From Sulfurospirillaceae bacterium (GTDB taxonomy: Bacteria > Campylobacterota > Campylobacteria > Campylobacterales > Sulfurospirillaceae): a stretch of 64,000 nt of DNA. The position numbers and the translations under genes are program-made. The stretch lies in contig JAQUGO010000003.1 in NCBI GenBank assembly GCA_028684065.1, forward strand, positions 60,171 through 124,170. The letters run 5' to 3'. The notes under the pieces are model-generated. The model searched no databases. It was not told the DNA's origin and saw only the letters and a program-made list of their open reading frames with translations. Positions 26,931 to 34,551 of this stretch are shown here, one piece after another; the first letter of the stretch is position 1; each line of letters starts with the position of its first letter.

Positions 26931-27890
26931 TTATAAGATTGTATTGAACAGATACCCTACGCCCATAATACCAAGCGCTACAATACCAAAAAAGGTAGTA
27001 ATAAGCCTGACATGTAAGATGCGCTTTAAAATCATCGCTTCGGGTAAACTAAGGGCTGTTATCGCCATCATAAAACTAAGCGCTGTTCCAAGAAGCATCC
27101 CTTTGCCTGTAAGCACTTCAATCAGTGGCATCACACCTGCCGCATTGGAGTACATTGGAACACCCATGATGACGGCTAATGGGACACTATACCATGTATT
27201 GCTTCCTGCATAGTGGACGATAAAATCCGTTGGTACATAGCCATGGATAAATGCACCAATACCCACCCCAATCAACACATAAAGATAAATTTTTTCTAAA
27301 ATATCATAGGTGTAGTTCCACGAATCTTTGCTTCTTTGCTTAAACGTGAGTTTAATCTCCACATTGTCCAAATCACCACTCATCGGAACAACAGGAATGA
27401 GCACGTATTTCTCCATTCCCATTTTTCCTACAGCAAAACCACCAATAATGGCAACGAGTAAGCCAAAACCGATGTACAGTGCCGTAATTTTCCAGCCAAA
27501 AAGACCAAAAAGTAGGGCGATAGCGATTTCATTGTTCATGGGGCTTGAGATGAGAAAGCTAAAGGTAATGCCAAGAGGGATTCTTGCTTGCATAAAGCCT
27601 AGAAAGAGGGGAATGGCTGAACAGCTACAAAAAGGAGTGATGATGCCAAAAAGGGCCGCTAAGATATTGCCTGTAAATTCGCTTTTCCCTTGCAGATAAA
27701 CTCTTACTTTATCGGTGTTAAAGTAGGTTCGTAAAAAACTTACTACAAAAATAATCACTACTAAAAGAATATAAATTTTAATCGTATCGAAAATAAAAAA
27801 GTGCAATGAACTCCCCATAGCAGAATCTTTATCCATACCAAATAACCCATAGACTAAATAATCGACACACTTTTCCCACAAATTAAACAT
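26931..27890 (-). CDS. arsP: ArsP/SO_0444-type permease
   Basis: The 319-aa membrane protein (about eight helices) belongs to the PF03773 permease family: 'GIITPFCSCSAIPLFLGFMQARIPLGITFSFLISSPMNNEIAIALLFGLFGW' (read in segments) is the diagnostic double-Cys motif, repeated in a weaker form later (VPMYSNAAGVMPLIEVL). ArsP of Campylobacter exports trivalent organoarsenicals; SO_0444 relatives export copper or zinc. Its place downstream of arsC favours the arsenical role. Overlaps the CDF gene by 8 bases. Confidence 0.78.
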   Translation of the reverse strand: MFNLWEKCVDYLVYGLFGMDKDSAMGSSLHFFIFDTIKIYILLVVIIFVVSFLRTYFNTDKVRVYLQGKSEFTGNILAALFGIITPFCSCSAIPLFLGFMQARIPLGITFSFLISSPMNNEIAIALLFGLFGWKITALYIGFGLLVAIIGGFAVGKMGMEKYVLIPVVPMSGDLDNVEIKLTFKQRSKDSWNYTYDILEKIYLYVLIGVGIGAFIHGYVPTDFIVHYAGSNTWYSVPLAVIMGVPMYSNAAGVMPLIEVLTGKGMLLGTALSFMMAITALSLPEAMILKRILHVRLITTFFGIVALGIMGVGYLFNTIL

Positions 27891-28821
27891 GATGGCATCC
27901 TTGGTTATACACTAAATCTTTATGGTCATCTTTATCAAACTCTGCTTGCAACGTTACGTGTGTAATGCCAAAGTGCTCTTCTAGCTCTTCTTCGATTGTC
28001 TCTACAATGCGTGTTGCCTCGCTTAAAGGCACATCATTTTTAAAATCAAGATGCGCCTCAAGATGAATCTCTTTATCATTCAGTCTCCAAAGATGGACAT
28101 GGTGAAGGTTTTTGATTTCTACAAATTCTAAAACCATAGCTTCGATCTCTTTAACATGTAAATGTTTGGGGCTAAATTGCATCAAAATAGATGTCGTCTC
28201 TTTAATCAGTGAAAAAGAGGTTTGAATCAAATAAAGTGCAATAACAATTGTGATAAGCGGGTCAATCCAAAAAGCGCCAAAATATTTCATGCCAAGACCA
28301 CCCATAAGCACTGCGACAGAAGTCATAACATCGCTGATCATGTGCATGTAAGCCGCTTTCATATTGAGGTTATCGTGGGCATCTTTTTGAATGAGCAATA
28401 CACTTCCAAAGTTGAAGATAATGCCTAAAATGGCTAGATAGATAACAATGTCTGAATCGATAACCTCAGGATGGATAAATTTTGAAATACCCTCAACGAT
28501 AAGATAAATTCCAGTACCTGTTAGCACCGAAGCGTTAAAGAGTGCGGCAACGATTTCGGCACGTTTGTAGCCAAAGGTTTTTTCAGCACTACTGGAACGT
28601 GAAGAGACTTTATTGGCCCACCATGCAATCAGTAAGGCCATAACATCAGAAAAATTATGGAGTGCATCGCTTAAGAGTGCGAGTGAGCCTGAAATGATTC
28701 CACCAATAATTTGTGCGACGGTGATGAAAACATTGAGGATAATGGTAATGAAAAGATTTTTACCTGTCACCTCGTGATGGTGGTGATGGTCGTGGTCATG
28801 GTGTTCGTGATGATGTTCCAT
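27883..28821 (-). CDS. CDF-family metal exporter (ZitB/CzcD-like)
   Basis: This 312-aa protein has a His-rich N-terminus (MEHHHEHHDHDHHHHHEV), six helices and the H-x3-D pairs of the metal site ('SDALHNFSD' in helix 2, 'MHMISDV' in helix 5). A C-terminal dimer domain with further His residues follows. It exports Zn2+, Cd2+ or Co2+. Its start shares a base with the arsC stop (TAATG), so it is co-translated with arsC, an unusual pairing for a divalent-metal exporter; it may provide protection when metals co-occur. Confidence 0.9.
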   Translation of the reverse strand: MEHHHEHHDHDHHHHHEVTGKNLFITIILNVFITVAQIIGGIISGSLALLSDALHNFSDVMALLIAWWANKVSSRSSSAEKTFGYKRAEIVAALFNASVLTGTGIYLIVEGISKFIHPEVIDSDIVIYLAILGIIFNFGSVLLIQKDAHDNLNMKAAYMHMISDVMTSVAVLMGGLGMKYFGAFWIDPLITIVIALYLIQTSFSLIKETTSILMQFSPKHLHVKEIEAMVLEFVEIKNLHHVHLWRLNDKEIHLEAHLDFKNDVPLSEATRIVETIEEELEEHFGITHVTLQAEFDKDDHKDLVYNQGCHHV

Positions 28822-29219
28822 TAACGTAATTTCTCCTCAATAATGGGTAATAGTTCTGCTTCAATAGCTTTATAAGTAAGGATAAAAGCGCCATAATCTT
28901 TGCCATCAGGGTCTGAAAAACCGACATGTATTTTAGGGTAGGGCTTAGGAAACATAGGGCATGTTTCATGGGCATGGTCACACACTGTCACGACCAAATC
29001 AAAATCAATATGGCTAATTTCATCAATTGTTTTGGAGTGATAAGACTCTTTCCACATACCTTCTTCTTCTAACACTTGTTTGGCATATGCATTGACTTTA
29101 CCACTCGCTTTCACGCCGGCACTGTAGGCTTCAATGTTTTTTAACCGAGCATTTACGAGTGCTTCAGCGATAATACTTCGACAACTATTGCCTGTGCATA
29201 AAATCAGTACTTTTTTCAT
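28821..29219 (-). CDS. arsC: ArsC arsenate reductase, thioredoxin-coupled (low-MW phosphatase type)
   Basis: The 132-aa protein has the phosphatase-like P-loop 'LCTGNSCRS' near the N-terminus and the relay Cys pair in 'TVCDHAHETCPMFP', about residues 82 and 89, as in the S. aureus enzyme. It reduces arsenate to arsenite, with thioredoxin restoring the C82-C89 disulfide. It is the first gene of a seven-gene minus-strand operon. A strong promoter with an ArsR operator lies immediately upstream. Confidence 0.94.
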   Translation of the reverse strand: MKKVLILCTGNSCRSIIAEALVNARLKNIEAYSAGVKASGKVNAYAKQVLEEEGMWKESYHSKTIDEISHIDFDLVVTVCDHAHETCPMFPKPYPKIHVGFSDPDGKDYGAFILTYKAIEAELLPIIEEKLR

Positions 29220-29251
29220 TCAAATGCCTTTACATGTAAATCTTTTAAAGC

Positions 29252-29293
29252 ATCATAGCGAAAAACACATAACATATCAAGATATATTGATAT
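29252..29293 (-). promoter_or_regulatory. arsC promoter with ArsR operator
   Basis: On the minus strand TTGATA (29275-29280), a 17-bp spacer and TATGAT (29252-29257) make a near-consensus promoter. The -35 is inside ATATCAAGATATATTGATAT (29274-29293), identical to the arsR-upstream site at 17202-17221. Bound ArsR should block polymerase. A TTACATGTAA palindrome (29230-29239) lies just downstream in the leader. Confidence 0.72.
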
Positions 29294-29306
29294 GTTATGT
29301 GTTTTT
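29261..29306 (-). terminator. 20-bp perfect hairpin: terminator embedding the arsC operator
   Basis: Arms AAAAACACATAACATATCAA (29261-29280) and its exact complement (29287-29306) flank a 6-base loop. The hairpin starts four bases after the stop of the outer-membrane gene on the minus strand and ends in a T run, so it should terminate the upstream operon. The inner part of the stem is the ArsR operator of arsC, so one DNA segment appears to have both jobs. Confidence 0.65.
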
Positions 29307-29309
29307 ATC

Positions 29310-30416
29310 TTAAAAATACCAATATAATTTACTCCATAAGGTGTTTTGTACGAGTTTTGAGCCGTACTCTGAGGTTTTTCGTCCTTCATTGATAGTATAG
29401 GAGATATCCAAAAGCATATTATTTTTAAAGCTATAGGTAGCTCCAAGGGCATTTTGCATAGAGTGGTCAGCAAGATTGTAGATATTTTTATAGTAAAGTG
29501 AACTGTATAAAATATCTAAAGGTTCTTTTTGTGAGAGTTTATGCATCAAGTATTGATGGTCGTAAAAAGGCTCCGTTTTGCTTTGAATGTTTTTTTGGTA
29601 AAAGTATTCACTGGTAATGGTAAGCTCAAACTCTGTTAAGTATTTTAAACCAACAAGGTAAGCGTAATCATCCATTCCTAGTGTATTGGCAAATTCTCCG
29701 TGAATTTCAAGGTTGGTGAGAAGATTTTTGGCAAAATCAAAGCCGATTTTATCATGTCCCGTATCTTTGTACTGATAGATGATATCTATGTCCGTGTCAA
29801 GGTATAAAAAATAGGCTTTAAGACCAACATTGTTAGCTTCTTCTGAAGCATAATCATGATTTAAGTGGTTATCATTTTGCATTACAATGACATCGAGTGA
29901 GAAATTTTTAATATCACCATTGTAGCTTTTATTGTAACGATAATTGGCCATGACAAAACCTTCACGGGAAGCCTCAGGATCATTAGGGTCTTTTTTCCGA
30001 TCAAAAAATGCGATGGGGTTTACAAAATATCCTTTACCCCATTTAGGCGCTTTTTTACCCACTTCGATAAGATTATTTGGGTCAAATTTATACTGTACAA
30101 AAAGTTGCGATACAGTGTATTTATCACTGTAAATGCCATCAATATCATTATAATTAACCATCATTTCGGAGTCAATTTTCCATGCGTCTTCAAAGTAGGC
30201 AAATTTAAGATTGCCTTCGCTCGCGTAAGTTTTCATACTATCTTTGTTTTTAGTATGAAATAAAGGCGAGTCGTCATTAAGACTTTGAAGTTTATTTTCG
30301 CCTTTAAGATAACCACTGAGGGTATAAGGTTTAACCTCAATGGCGCTTAAGTCAAAGTCATAATCTCCCGCATACACCAAAGAGGTTATAAGAAGGCTTA
30401 CATGTAAAGCTTTCAT
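29310..30416 (-). CDS. outer-membrane beta-barrel protein of the LolA-like/ABC cassette
   Basis: The 368-aa product has a signal peptide (MKALHVSLLITSLVYAG), many alternating amphipathic strands and a terminal aromatic residue (LWSKLYWYF), as expected of an outer-membrane barrel. Features such as 'FVQYKFDPNNLIEVGKKAPKWGKGYFVNPIAFFDRKKDPNDP' (read in segments) resemble the porin-like proteins found beside LolA-like (PF17131) and FtsX-type permease genes. It directly follows the LolA-like gene. Probably the outer-membrane end of that export system; the cargo is unknown. Confidence 0.65.
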   Translation of the reverse strand: MKALHVSLLITSLVYAGDYDFDLSAIEVKPYTLSGYLKGENKLQSLNDDSPLFHTKNKDSMKTYASEGNLKFAYFEDAWKIDSEMMVNYNDIDGIYSDKYTVSQLFVQYKFDPNNLIEVGKKAPKWGKGYFVNPIAFFDRKKDPNDPEASREGFVMANYRYNKSYNGDIKNFSLDVIVMQNDNHLNHDYASEEANNVGLKAYFLYLDTDIDIIYQYKDTGHDKIGFDFAKNLLTNLEIHGEFANTLGMDDYAYLVGLKYLTEFELTITSEYFYQKNIQSKTEPFYDHQYLMHKLSQKEPLDILYSSLYYKNIYNLADHSMQNALGATYSFKNNMLLDISYTINEGRKTSEYGSKLVQNTLWSKLYWYF

Positions 30417-31133
30417 CTATTTTCGAAGCTCTTGTACTTTGCCTATATTTTCGATAGTAAAAGTCTCATCAGTTAATTTTCGCTCAGTTAATTTTCCATA
30501 AACCATAATAGATTTATAGCCTTTGTACAAAGGAGAGTCTGTTTCTATAACGGCTGGTCGAACGATGCCACCTCCAAAATCCTTAATATCTTTATAATAG
30601 AGTGTTTTAATCAACATATCGGTTGAAGTATAACACGCGATTTGCGTGGGTGTTGTTGTCTTTTTATCAATCACCATAACCAGCCTATCATACGCGACAC
30701 TCTCGCTTTTGGCTTTTAAATCCAAGATGATGGTTTCACCTTCTTCTTTTTGCGTTTTGATGTCGTATTCAGCCGAAAAATCAAGTTGCATAATATCGCT
30801 GTTGTTAAACACGCCTCCCACAACACTTTGCATGGAGGTAATACGAATAGGCTTGCCTACATCGGGTAAATAAAGCCACATATTATCACCTAAACGAAGG
30901 GTACTTCGACCTTTTTCGCTATCGGGCTGTAAAAATAAAGAGATAATTTTGTCTTTGTCTTTTTTCAGTTGATAGAGCAAAAATTCTTTTTTACTTCCAT
31001 CAGGCTCAATGTTAATGAGCTTTTTATAACTCTCAGCAGAACTGGGACTTAGCTTTTTATCGACTTGTTCTAAGATGTTGTCTGCGGCAAAAAGTGCTAT
31101 GGCACTAAGTAATAGTAGGATGCTCTTTTTCAT
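30417..31133 (-). CDS. LolA-like outer-membrane lipoprotein-sorting protein
   Basis: The 238-aa protein has a signal peptide (MKKSILLLLSAIALFAA). It resembles the PF17131 'outer membrane lipoprotein-sorting' family, with 'DKIISLFLQPDSEKGRSTLRLGDNMWLYLPDVGKPIRIT' (in segments) and 'SDIMQLDFSAEYDI'. The fold is expected to bind lipid or lipoprotein and carry it through the periplasm. The flanking MacB/LolC-like permease and LolD-like ATPase suggest a second, dedicated Lol-type route. The general lolA of the cell is presumably elsewhere. Confidence 0.78.
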   Translation of the reverse strand: MKKSILLLLSAIALFAADNILEQVDKKLSPSSAESYKKLINIEPDGSKKEFLLYQLKKDKDKIISLFLQPDSEKGRSTLRLGDNMWLYLPDVGKPIRITSMQSVVGGVFNNSDIMQLDFSAEYDIKTQKEEGETIILDLKAKSESVAYDRLVMVIDKKTTTPTQIACYTSTDMLIKTLYYKDIKDFGGGIVRPAVIETDSPLYKGYKSIMVYGKLTERKLTDETFTIENIGKVQELRK

Positions 31134-31141
31134 TTTATCTC

Positions 31142-32377
31142 CTAATACGAACGTAAAGCTTCGACTGGGTCGAGCCTTGAAGCCTTGAAGGCCGGTGAAA
31201 TGGAAGCAATTAACGATATGATGATGACGATAATGCTGACACTGAGTATCTGGTTTATTCCAAGATGAGGGGTGAGTATAAGTCCTGTTTGTTGTCCAAA
31301 ATTGTAGGTGATTTTAATAATGCCTAATACATAAATAATACCCATAGAAACGATGCTTCCTAAAACTGCTCCAAAGATACCTAGCATCAATCCTTCGCTC
31401 AAAAAGAGTTTAACGATGGTGAGAGGAGGTGTTCCGATAGCTGCAATGGTTCCTATTTCGCGGATACGTTCAAAAACACTCATCATCATGACATTTAGAA
31501 TGGAGATGAGGACAATGGAGATAAGAATAATTTGAATTGAGATATTCATAAGGTCAATCATTTTAATAATATTGTAAAAAGGTGTGAGCTGTTGCCATGT
31601 ATGAATTTCAAAAACAGGTTTACCCATTTTATTCATTTTTTCAAGTATAGGTTGAAGCGATTTTTCAGCCTGTTTAAGTTGCTCGACATCTTTAAGTTTT
31701 AGCACGATTTCGCTGACTTCAACTTCATTCATACGCAGCGCTTTTTTGGCATCATCAATGTGAATATACCCATCTCTGCCACCAGGTCCCATCACTTGGC
31801 CAAGGATGCCTGCCACTTTTAGATTGATACCATTGACGGAGCCATTTTTATTGTTGGCTACTAAAACAATCGTATCACCGACTTTGACATCCATTCCTTT
31901 GATAAGTAACTCAGGAACGATGATTTCCCCTGGCTTTAAAGTGCCATTCATATCAGTAATACGGTCTTTTAAAAGAGGTAATGTTGCCAGTTCATCTTCT
32001 GGGTTAACAGCATTGAGTCTAATATTGGTTGTGCTCGTGAAATTTGAAAACATCGCACCAAATTTGATGCGGTAAGAATGACTAGCAATGAAGGGGTTGT
32101 CTTTAATTTGCGATTCGACAAATTCGAGCATTTTGGCATTAAGATTTTTATCTAAAGGTAGATTGTCTACAGAGGCCACATAGCCTTTTTTATGGATTTG
32201 GATATGTCCTAACATCGAATCTGTAATTTGCCCTACCGTATAGCTTTTAAAGCTACCAGAAAGTGCTGTATAGATAAGAACAAAGATAACACCGATGGTA
32301 ATCAATGAAGCCGTGAGTAAGGTTCTTCGGTAATTGCGTTTTAAATTACGAAAGGAAATTTTAAGTATATTTTTCAT
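31142..32377 (-). CDS. FtsX/MacB-type ABC transporter permease
   Basis: This 411-aa membrane protein has an N-terminal helix (RRTLLTASLITIGVIFVLIYTAL), a large periplasmic domain (about 45-265) and three C-terminal helices. These include 'MNISIQIILISIVLISILNVMMMSVFERIREIGTIAAIGTP' (in segments), the FtsX/LolC signature. It overlaps the ATPase gene by 4 bases. By family it would extract a lipid or lipoprotein or use a mechanotransmission cycle rather than move substrate across the membrane. Confidence 0.88.
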   Translation of the reverse strand: MKNILKISFRNLKRNYRRTLLTASLITIGVIFVLIYTALSGSFKSYTVGQITDSMLGHIQIHKKGYVASVDNLPLDKNLNAKMLEFVESQIKDNPFIASHSYRIKFGAMFSNFTSTTNIRLNAVNPEDELATLPLLKDRITDMNGTLKPGEIIVPELLIKGMDVKVGDTIVLVANNKNGSVNGINLKVAGILGQVMGPGGRDGYIHIDDAKKALRMNEVEVSEIVLKLKDVEQLKQAEKSLQPILEKMNKMGKPVFEIHTWQQLTPFYNIIKMIDLMNISIQIILISIVLISILNVMMMSVFERIREIGTIAAIGTPPLTIVKLFLSEGLMLGIFGAVLGSIVSMGIIYVLGIIKITYNFGQQTGLILTPHLGINQILSVSIIVIIISLIASISPAFKASRLDPVEALRSY

Positions 32378-33060
32378 CTTACAATCCTTTTATCTTCAAC
32401 AATTTCCCCATCGATAAGTGTGATAAGTCTATCCACATTAGCGACAATTTTTTCATCGTGGGTGGCAAAAACAAATGTTGTTTGGTGTTCTTTTTGGATT
32501 TTTTTCATTAACTCAATAATCATATGCGCTGTTTTGCTATCAAGATTTGCCGTAGGCTCATCCGCAAAAATAATTTTAGGATTGGTGACAAGAGCTCGTG
32601 CAATGGCAACACGTTGCATCTGCCCACCTGAGATTTTATCGGGAGTTTTATCTTTGTGTTCTAGCATGCCTACTTCTTCAAGTAGTTTCAAAATACGCTT
32701 TTTTCGTTCACTTTCATCAAGGTTTTGTACCATAATAAGAGGGTATTCGATATTTTCATAGACACTGAGAACGGGGATGAGGTTGAAGCTTTGAAAGATA
32801 AAGCCTATATTTTCACCTCTAAAATTAGCCCTTTGCGTACGGTTTAGAGAGGTTACAGATGTATTGTTGATGATGATTTGACCCGAGGTCGGTGTGTCAA
32901 GACAGCCAAGCATATTTAGTACGGTACTCTTACCACTGCCACTAGGTCCGACTAGGGAGATAAACTCACCTTCCTTAATTTCCAAAGAGAAGTTTTTGAT
33001 GACTTCAAGCGATACTTCACCTGAAGTATAGACTTTTTTAAGACTGACAGCTTTGAGCAT
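32374..33060 (-). CDS. LolD/MacB-like ABC transporter ATPase
   Basis: This 228-aa ATPase has Walker A 'GPSGSGKST', signature 'ISGGQMQRVAIARAL', Walker B 'IIFADEPTANLDS' and the H-loop 'FVFATHDEKIV'. The overall form (EYPLIM, GFIFQSFNLIPVLSVYENI) is the LolD/MacB subgroup. It powers the overlapping permease. The gene starts 70 bp after the end of the sigma54-activator gene on the same strand, so it may be read through from the regulator operon. Confidence 0.92.
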   Translation of the reverse strand: MLKAVSLKKVYTSGEVSLEVIKNFSLEIKEGEFISLVGPSGSGKSTVLNMLGCLDTPTSGQIIINNTSVTSLNRTQRANFRGENIGFIFQSFNLIPVLSVYENIEYPLIMVQNLDESERKKRILKLLEEVGMLEHKDKTPDKISGGQMQRVAIARALVTNPKIIFADEPTANLDSKTAHMIIELMKKIQKEHQTTFVFATHDEKIVANVDRLITLIDGEIVEDKRIVR

Positions 33061-33129
33061 ATATTCCGCCTTTAGAGTTTATTTTATGACAGTATAGAGT
33101 GCCTATGTGAATGAAATATTAACATTTTT

Positions 33130-34515
33130 TTACTCTTGTGACGTATCTGTATAAAGGGAAAATTCTTTCAGTTGCTTTTTAAGCGTATTACGCGAAATAC
33201 CAAGGGCAGAGGAGAGTTGTGTAATATTAGGGCAGAGGGAAAAAGCAGAAATTAAAAGTTCTTTTTTCATCAGATTCTCAAGTTCTTTTGCGTGTTCGAT
33301 ACCGTGTTCTTTAAAAAAAATTTGACATAATTGAGCAATATCATTTTTTGAAGTGTTTTCAGAGTTGTCTAACTCTTTTAAGTCATCACTACTGATACGC
33401 TCATCTCTAGCATTGAGACATGCACTATAAATGGTATTGCGTAATTCTCTTATATTGCCATTCCATGTGTGTTGTTGTAGTTTTAAAAGAGCATCTTCCG
33501 CAATAGTTGTAATATTGGTTTGTAAATCACGATTGGCGCGAGAGATAAAATGTTCACATAAAATAGGTATGTCTTTTTGACGTTCTTTGAGTGTCGGCAA
33601 TGAAATACTGAGCATCGAAAGTCTAAAATACAAATCTTCTCTAAAAGTGTGTTTAAGTATATTCTCTTTGAGATTAGCATTGGTGGCGCAAATGACACGG
33701 CCATTAAACGATAACTCTTTGGTACCTCCCACACGTCTAAATTTTTTTGTTTCTAAGAAACGCAAAAGTTTACTTTGCAATTCACTATCGAGCTCGCCTA
33801 TCTCGTCTAAAAAGAGCGTTCCATCCCCTGTTTGTTCAGCATAGCCGATATGTTGTTTATCGGCACTGGTAAAAGAGCCTTTTTCATGCCCAAAGAGTTG
33901 TGATTCAAAAAGCTCTTTTGGAATAGAAGCGCAGTTGATAGCGATAAAATCAGATTCATGGTGCAAACAATTGGTATGGATAAGCTTTGCAATAAGTTCT
34001 TTGCCTGTCCCTGTTTCGCCATAAATAAGCACACTGAGCATATTATTAGCCGCAATACCTATTTTTTTATAAATATCTTTCATGGTTTCAAAAGAGCCAA
34101 CAAACTCCTCAGCCCCTTGTTTGATTAAAGGGTGCGCTTTTTTATCTTTGTGTGTGGGCGAAAGATATTGGTTGACTAAGAGCATAAGCTCAGATTCATC
34201 AAATGGTTTTTGTAAGATATCTTTAATCCCTATCTTGGATGCTTCAATCATATTGGTAGGCGTTGTATAGGCTGTCATAAGTATAATAGGGGTCGTAATA
34301 GCATGGCGTTTAAATCTTTTAATTAAATCAATACCCGTCACATTATCGCTGAGCATAATATCGACAATGAGCAGTTCAATACCTTGTTCAAGAATAGACT
34401 CTTCAATATGGCTCTCTTCACCATTATATTGAAATGTTGTGTGGTGGTGGCGTTGTAGAATTTTCGCTACGGAGTAACGTATTTCTTGTTGGTCATCAAT
34501 AATGGCTATTTTCAT
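33130..34515 (-). CDS. NtrC-type sigma54-dependent response regulator of the arr cluster
   Basis: The 461-aa protein has a receiver domain with intact acidic residues (IIDDQQ) and phosphoacceptor Asp ('LLIVDIMLSDN'). The AAA+ domain has Walker A 'GETGTGKELIAKLIH' and Walker B 'GTLFLDEIGELD'. A Fis-type helix-turn-helix follows ('LSSALGISRNTLKKQLKEF'). The sigma54-contact loop reads GSFTSA instead of GAFTGA. It likely activates the arrCAB promoter, where a TGG-N10-TTGC sigma54 site is present. With the kinase and binding protein it resembles the regulatory trio reported for arr loci (and AioXSR/TtrSR). Confidence 0.9.
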   Translation of the reverse strand: MKIAIIDDQQEIRYSVAKILQRHHHTTFQYNGEESHIEESILEQGIELLIVDIMLSDNVTGIDLIKRFKRHAITTPIILMTAYTTPTNMIEASKIGIKDILQKPFDESELMLLVNQYLSPTHKDKKAHPLIKQGAEEFVGSFETMKDIYKKIGIAANNMLSVLIYGETGTGKELIAKLIHTNCLHHESDFIAINCASIPKELFESQLFGHEKGSFTSADKQHIGYAEQTGDGTLFLDEIGELDSELQSKLLRFLETKKFRRVGGTKELSFNGRVICATNANLKENILKHTFREDLYFRLSMLSISLPTLKERQKDIPILCEHFISRANRDLQTNITTIAEDALLKLQQHTWNGNIRELRNTIYSACLNARDERISSDDLKELDNSENTSKNDIAQLCQIFFKEHGIEHAKELENLMKKELLISAFSLCPNITQLSSALGISRNTLKKQLKEFSLYTDTSQE

Positions 34516-34551
34516 CTTGCAAAATCCTTTTTATAACATGAAACAAAGTGC

